Positions 57,254 to 64,000 of a stretch of 64,000 nt of DNA are shown here, piece after piece. A model generated the notes under the pieces. That model saw nothing but the letters and a program-made list of their open reading frames with translations. It was not told the origin of the DNA and ran no database searches. Location of the stretch: assembly GCF_010093815.1 (NCBI RefSeq), contig NW_022985555.1:742186-806185 (forward strand), read 5' to 3'. The DNA comes from Pseudovirgaria hyperparasitica (lineage: Eukaryota; Ascomycota; Dothideomycetes; Acrospermales; Acrospermaceae). Position numbers and translations under genes: made by a program. Within the stretch, counting starts at the first letter, position 1. Every line of letters starts with the position of its first letter.

Positions 57254-59072
57254 ATGGTCGAATCAGACAGTGAATCAAGCGATGTCGATATTGCAGAGAA
57301 ACTACGAGAGCTTATTGGAGAAGCAGAACAATCATCAGATAATGAGGGTTGGGGCTACTATGTTCCGATTTCAGAACAGAGATCAATAATTACCGCAGAA
57401 CGAGTGTTTCTGCACGTGCGCAGCTTGAAGAAAAGGGGAACCACTGATTTAGTCACGAGATATACAGAGCAGATCTGTACCACAGCAATATCGTTGTTCG
57501 CGACTCTTCTCCGTGGCAAAAAGGACAGTGAAATTTGCAATCTTCTGGACGATGGGCTGTCGGACAGAGACTTGCCACTGGTAAGGACTCCAGTGAGTAA
57601 TAGGATCGGCGAGAAGAAATTTTGTCTAGCCCGGAATGATGAAGCAAAAACGACCGTGGAAGCAATGAGAAGATGGGCACAGTCAGATCTGAAAGACTTC
57701 GGACAATATCAATTCAGGATGCTTGCACCAGTTTTTGATAGGTATAAGCCAAAAGGACAGCTATCAAATGACACGATCTTGCCATATGTGTGGGATGATC
57801 AAGATCACAGACCTGTTGAGAACGATAGAGGCGGCTACAGTGAGGTGGTGAAGCGCCGACTACATCCCTCTCATCACAATTTTTGGGAGGAGGAATCGCA
57901 GGAGGTGAGCGTTTAGCTCAAGGCGCAGCTGCTGCAAATAAGGCTAACATACCTGTAGCCGCGTCGAAGGTACGTGGCTGTCAAAAGATTGAACTCTGGA
58001 GACCTTCAAGAATTCGAAAAGGAAGTGAGCATCTTGCGAAAATTGGGAGTCCGCAAAAATGCCCACTTGGTACAGCTTCTGGACACCTTCACTTTCAGGG
58101 GCCAACCACATCTCATGTTCCACTGGGCTGATGCAAATCTTCGCCAATATTGGGAAACAAAAGAGCACCCCAAATTCGACCAAAGCACAGTCTTGTGGTC
58201 TTTGCAGCAAATGAAAGGTATCGCGCAAGCCTTATCACTAATACATAACTATACTACTCATCCTACCCTTCCCCTATCTGATAGGCTCGATCACCAGAAC
58301 GAGAGGCTAGGAGTAATTGACCATGAAAAGCACTTTGGACGCCACGGCGATATCAAACCAGAGAACTTCTTGTGGTTTTCAGATCTAGATGGAGGGGTCT
58401 TGCAGATTGCAGATTTCGGTGAGTGCTTCCTTTCACGCTGATCCTTGTTCGGTGCTCTAGCTAAGCATCTCAGGCATGGGAAGATTCCACGGTCGCGATT
58501 CCCGCTCAAAAGTCCGCCCGACGACCGCCCAAGCTACCCCAACTTATGAGCCTCCAGAATGTGCGCTGCGAATAGCAGTGTCCCGAAAGTATGATACTTG
58601 GAGTCTCGGATGTGTTTTTATGGAGTATATTACCTGGCTCATACTCGGTAATCAGGCCACGGAGGACTTTGCCGAAGCCCGTAGCAAGATGAATTCCCTT
58701 AAAATCGACGATGACAAGTTTTATGAGATAGTCCATCGTAATGGGGACACGAAGGCCATTGTGACCATCGGTGTCGAGAAATGGGCATCGAAACTCCGCA
58801 AGAACAAACGCTGCTCACAAGCTATCCATGATCTGATCGATATAATTATGGAGAGCATGCTAGTCATCGATCAAACCAAGAGGCTAACATCCCGACAGCT
58901 CTTTCTAGAGCTCAAAGAAATCGTTGCAAGATCCACGGAGGACCAGGGGTACCTATTGGATGCTCCACGTTTGAACCTACCAAACAGGCAAATACTTGGC
59001 GCATCAGATGGGCCCGAATATAGGTTGAATGGTACTAGACAGACGAATACTTGGCCAATCAATGGATCCTGA
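57254..59072 (+). CDS. Protein kinase, HGD-type, with N-terminal region
   Basis: Three exons, 57254-57904, 57959-58418 and 58474-59072, with introns of 54 and 55 bp, encode 569 residues. Residues 1-185 form an acidic, helical region of unknown family (ERVFLHVRSLKKRG, TTAISLFATLLRGKK). The kinase domain shows a nucleotide loop (RGGYSEVVKRRL, ~192-202), YVAVKRL (K226), the catalytic loop HGDIKPENFL (D348), ADFGMG (D369), PTYEPPE and YDTWSLGCVFMEY. HGD instead of HRD makes it a non-RD kinase; all residues needed for catalysis look present. It should be a cytosolic Ser/Thr kinase. The substrate is unknown. It lies downstream of the CorA-like gene in the same direction. Confidence 0.87.
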
Positions 59073-60041
59073 ATATAGGCCACTCAGGGTCATGGTATCC
59101 TGTTATTGGAACCGGCGTTACAGACAGATGTATCAAAAGTCTAGAGGCGCTGTGATGAGTTAGCATTTCGTTCGTGTACGACTTGGGTCCTGTATGTTGT
59201 GAGCACTTGTTACATTTATTTCATCTCTGGACTTGGATATCACCGCTACTGCTGTCTGCAAGCGAGGACAAAGATGCTGCCGGAGAACATATGCAACAGG
59301 GACTATACTATGGAGAGCCACAGAGAATAATCTGATTGTACATTAGTGATATGTACAACCATCAAGAGCAACCGGTAGTGAAACAGAAAGGATCGTTGTG
59401 TCGAATACATACCTAGATAAGCAATACTCAAATGTTATGTAGGAAGTTGATTGAGAAGATACAGACACGTAGGTTAGGCGTTGACCCTGTATAACTAGCG
59501 TGTATTTATGCTTAAGTCCCAAGGACTCTACGGATCGCTGACCTTTGCACTTCGCATGTATGAAGAAAGAAGGGTGATGAGCTAGACATTTGCGGTAGTC
59601 TCGAATTCCTCGGCATTTAGTTGAGCAGCGCGCCATCAATGGTTCGACGCTATCTGCTGGACATGTATCGGCATCCAGTGCGCCGGCATACACAGGCCGA
59701 AAGCTGATGTATGCCAATGAAGAAGAAGAGAATACTTTTCGAAATATTGGTGAGCTAGAAATAATAAGGACTTAACTTACGTTACGATGTGGTTCGTTCT
59801 ATCGACGATCTGGTGGTATTCTTGCGTCAAACATGGGAACTACTAGTACGAATTATAGAGCTCCATAGCGTCAATACACTGGGAAGGCGATAGTCATGTA
59901 GGGTTTAAAAACCTAGACCAAAGTGTAATTAGTTTGGCCAGAGCATAAGTACTCTCTAGAAGGGAGTGGACAGGCATGGCATAATACGCGTCTAGCAAAG
60001 AGAACGTTGACAATTCATTTAGAATGGAGGCAAAAATTGAT
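59073..60041. other. Intergenic
   Basis: 3' flank of the kinase gene. A minus-strand frame of 124 codons at 59343-59717 (MAYISFRPVYAGALDAD) has no family motif and is not called. No repeat was seen. Confidence 0.45.
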
Positions 60042-60046
60042 AAAAA
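60042..60046 (-). terminator. Pol III terminator of tRNA-Tyr
   Basis: A run of five T on the minus strand, four bases after the tRNA discriminator base. Confidence 0.75.
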
Positions 60047-60050
60047 CACA

Positions 60051-60136
60051 TCTCCCAACCCTGAATCGAACAGGGGACATTCTGATAACAATTGCTATTA
60101 CAGTCAGACGCCATGAACCAACTAGACCATTGGGAG
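60051..60136 (-). tRNA. tRNA-Tyr(GTA): tRNA-Tyr (anticodon GTA), intron-containing
   Basis: The 86 nt fold into a canonical tRNA. The 7 bp acceptor stem (CTCCCAA / TTGGGAG) is perfect, with C1-G72 and A73, the eukaryotic Tyr identity elements. The A box is TGGTCTAGTTGG. The D stem has the U13-U22 mismatch position also irregular in yeast tRNA-Tyr. The anticodon stem TCTGA/TCAGA frames the loop CTGTAA, giving anticodon GTA at 60101-60099. An 11 nt intron (60097-60087) follows A37, as in all eukaryotic tRNA-Tyr genes. The T arm is CCCTG-TTCGATT-CAGGG. It decodes UAC/UAU. Confidence 0.95.
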
Positions 60137-61252
60137 GTTAGGGCATGTTTGGCTCATGTTTCAAAGAATATTTTCCCGGAAAGAGGGGCACATTCTGTGA
60201 AATTCTTCGAATTTCCGTGCGCCTTCGGCTGTCAGGCTATCGAGCCCCACTTTGCTAGGTCTAATGTCTATAGATTATCTAAGCCTTCTTACAATGAATC
60301 GAGCCAATCACGTCCAACGACAACAAATATGATATAGAACAGTCTTTGCTAAGACCCACTTTTGTTGGGTTGACTTCTTCACTTTCATCTGCCCCCTTAA
60401 GCACATGACTCCTTATATTAACAACGTGGTATGACTGCGTCTGGAAACGTTCGTGTGTTACGGTCATCAGAAAGAACATTCGCAATCCAGTCTCAGCCCC
60501 CGATCTTTCCAACCAGCAATGCGTGATGAAAGTTTCTTTGCAGTCTGTTTCCTCATGCATGCTGGGCCTGTCAGTCGCCTTAGTGCATTCCAGTATTTCC
60601 AGCTCATCACTTCCTGTCAGCGGATCACGGATGTGGTATGCGACAGTGCGCTGCTTGCGGTTCTAATCTGCCGACCATTTGTCACAGAACACGTACTTGA
60701 AGGCGAAGAAATTTGAGGATGGATTGCCTAAATCGAGTATATAGCTTCGAAGTAGATATATTAGACTTATTTATATAGAACTACTAGAAGTTAGGTACGT
60801 AAATATCAAAATAGATGCTTTAAGTCGTGCTTGAATCACATGGTTAGATAATCGACCACATAACTTTGTATACTCATCTTTAGAACTATTAAGGGAAGCG
60901 CTGCTAAGTGAATGTTATTCTATCACTATTCTATTACGTCAGGGGTAAACGGTATAGCTCCGTTTAGCTATCTATATTAGAATAGTAAATTGCGAAATGC
61001 TGCCACGGACTTTTCGTATTCGAGCACTCCATTCAAGCTATGGCAAGTTTATGTCTACATTGCTCCATTATAGACATAAATGCAAGAGACGCGCCGGCAT
61101 ACGAACATGTGTTTTTTATTCATCTATCTCTTGAGCATGTTGCGTGAAGCTCATATGTCAGCGCGATTATTGATCATGCTCGATATCGCGCAACCAAATG
61201 GCGTGCGAATGCAGAGTCAAGCTTGCGCAATAACGCCCAAAGCTCCTTCTAA
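60137..61252. other. Intergenic, AT-rich in its right half
   Basis: No supported gene. From about 60700 to 61000 the base composition is markedly AT-richer than its neighbours and holds a short inverted repeat (60925-60936 with 60975-60986), perhaps an old transposon remnant. Confidence 0.4.
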
Positions 61253-63044
<1,792 letters not shown>

Positions 63045-63783
63045 CGTGCGTTGTTGAAGCCAGATCGAAAGTAAAGACGAAGTCACAGAAGAAGCCATAG
63101 GGACATTGCGGGCACTCGGTTCTTGAACCACTCGATTCATCTGTTCGCACCCTGCCTGGCACACACTCTCGTTCTACACGGCCCATTCTGCCGGTTCTCC
63201 GGATCGCTTCTAGCCTTGCACGCCTCGCTTCTGGGGTAATCAAGGATACCCCAGTCCTATCCCGTGGTCTACGTGTCTCAACGAGCCAGTAATGGCTTCA
63301 GAACGCCCAAGGCAGCTGCCAATGGTTCGCCATCATCGCTTGAAGGTCTTAGTTCGCTGCTACTCGGTTGCAACTTTCGGGTGAGTCATGTCGCATACTG
63401 TATGTACAGTATGGACGGTCAGGGGTTTGCGAACAGTCGCCGGATAAACTGCCCGTCGTTCCGGGAGAGTGTACAAGAATAGCCGGATAGCCATGTGTTG
63501 ATAGCGTGGGGTCGGTCGGCCTTGGCGGGGCTCCTATGGCGCATATCTCAGCATATCGTCGCAGAAGCAGTACTGCAAAAGCCGCGGTTTGGGCGGTAAT
63601 CTAACTCCATGTAGTAGTGCATCCGACGCCAGACGACACGTCTCGATGCTCCGTTGTGCATGCGCGTCTCTTGCAACGTTGATTTGCAGGTTATAAGATT
63701 CGGCATGGAACCACTATCAGGCACAGAATATTGAAATTGATACCGGTCTCAGCACAGAAAGATCGAACTTGGATACATCAACC
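63045..63783. other. Divergent promoter region
   Basis: About 740 bp lie between the divergent GH1 and DUF1479-like starts. No motif-bearing frame was found. Confidence 0.5.
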
Positions 63784-64000
63784 ATGAATCGTCTTCTCCG
63801 CCCATGTCTTGTCTCACTCCGTTTAGTATATTGTCCTTCAAGAACGTTTCACAGCACTACTGCAACACAAGCTGCAACACATAAACGCGCCGGCGACATC
63901 TCAGACGCATTTTCAAGTCTCTCAGGACAGGAGTTTGCGCCACTTGAGCCGGAGTATGCGAGCATCAAAGCCCAGCTCATCGCGGGGAATGAGGATAAGG
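63784..64000 (+). CDS. DUF1479-like mitochondrial protein, 5' part
   Basis: The frame opens at ATG 63784 (context ACCATG) and runs off the window after 72 codons. The start is a basic, Ser-rich presequence with almost no acidic residues (MNRLLRPCLVSLRLVYC), suggesting mitochondrial import. The next part, GDISDAFSSLSGQEFAPLEP followed by EYASIKAQLI, resembles the start of DUF1479 (YbiU-type) proteins, which are thought to have a 2-oxoglutarate oxygenase-like fold. The assignment rests on about 40 residues. Confidence 0.55.
   Translation, partial: MNRLLRPCLVSLRLVYCPSRTFHSTTATQAATHKRAGDISDAFSSLSGQEFAPLEPEYASIKAQLIAGNEDK

Noticed and set aside
59343-59717. 124-codon minus-strand frame with seven Cys
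   Set aside because: No signal peptide, motif or splice context; it lies in the 3' flank of the kinase gene and cannot be distinguished from chance.

Overview
The window reads as nuclear DNA of a filamentous ascomycete (Pezizomycotina; a Dothideomycete is my best guess from protein style, not proven). The signs are genes split by 47-90 bp introns with GTRNGT donors, CTAAY branch points and YAG acceptors, fungus-specific families (PAF-acetylhydrolase-like, fungal bZIP, FAD-linked oxidoreductase, CorA-like membrane protein, spartin-like senescence protein), an intron-bearing tRNA-Tyr, and many simple repeats. Exon models were made by eye; each join was checked for splice sites and reading phase.

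Layout. 1-17 kb is a compact housekeeping block: the 3' part of a Sfr1/Mei5 recombination factor (+), a PAF-acetylhydrolase-like lipase (-), a bZIP factor (-), mitochondrial lysyl-tRNA synthetase (-), Tim10 (+), a 1010-residue Ser-rich protein (-) and threonine synthase (+). 17-29.4 kb is gene-poor and full of micro- and minisatellites; its only supported gene is a second bZIP factor with a Gln/His/Gly-rich tail (24976-26295, +). 29.4-38.6 kb holds a 2-oxoglutarate oxygenase with unusually long introns (-), a (TCTACA)n array abutting a small secreted cysteine protein gene (+), a 375 bp MITE with a 7 bp target duplication, and a decayed-looking ORF cluster. 38.7-52.6 kb is again gene-dense: FAD-linked oxidoreductase (+), a conserved-looking 234-residue protein (-), spartin-like protein (+), Cdc20/Slp1 (-) divergent from a Kelch-BTB protein (+), and mitochondrial NADH-cytochrome b5 reductase (+).

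52.9-59.1 kb looks like an accessory island. Two tandem three-exon micro-genes encode related proteins of 65 and 67 residues with identical intron positions. They are followed by a near-perfect 82 bp inverted repeat, a seven-exon CorA-like membrane protein, and an HGD-type (non-RD) protein kinase with its own N-terminal region. I do not recognise the micro-protein family, and it is the best candidate for something undescribed here. 60-64 kb holds tRNA-Tyr(GTA) with an 11 nt intron (-), a GH1 beta-glucosidase (-) and the 5' end of a probable DUF1479-type mitochondrial protein (+).

The genes do not form one pathway. Mitochondrial functions recur (LysRS, Tim10, Mcr1, DUF1479-like), as do cell-cycle and recombination functions (Cdc20, Sfr1), which is ordinary for fungal gene order. 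No CRISPR, LTR element or autonomous transposon was seen.
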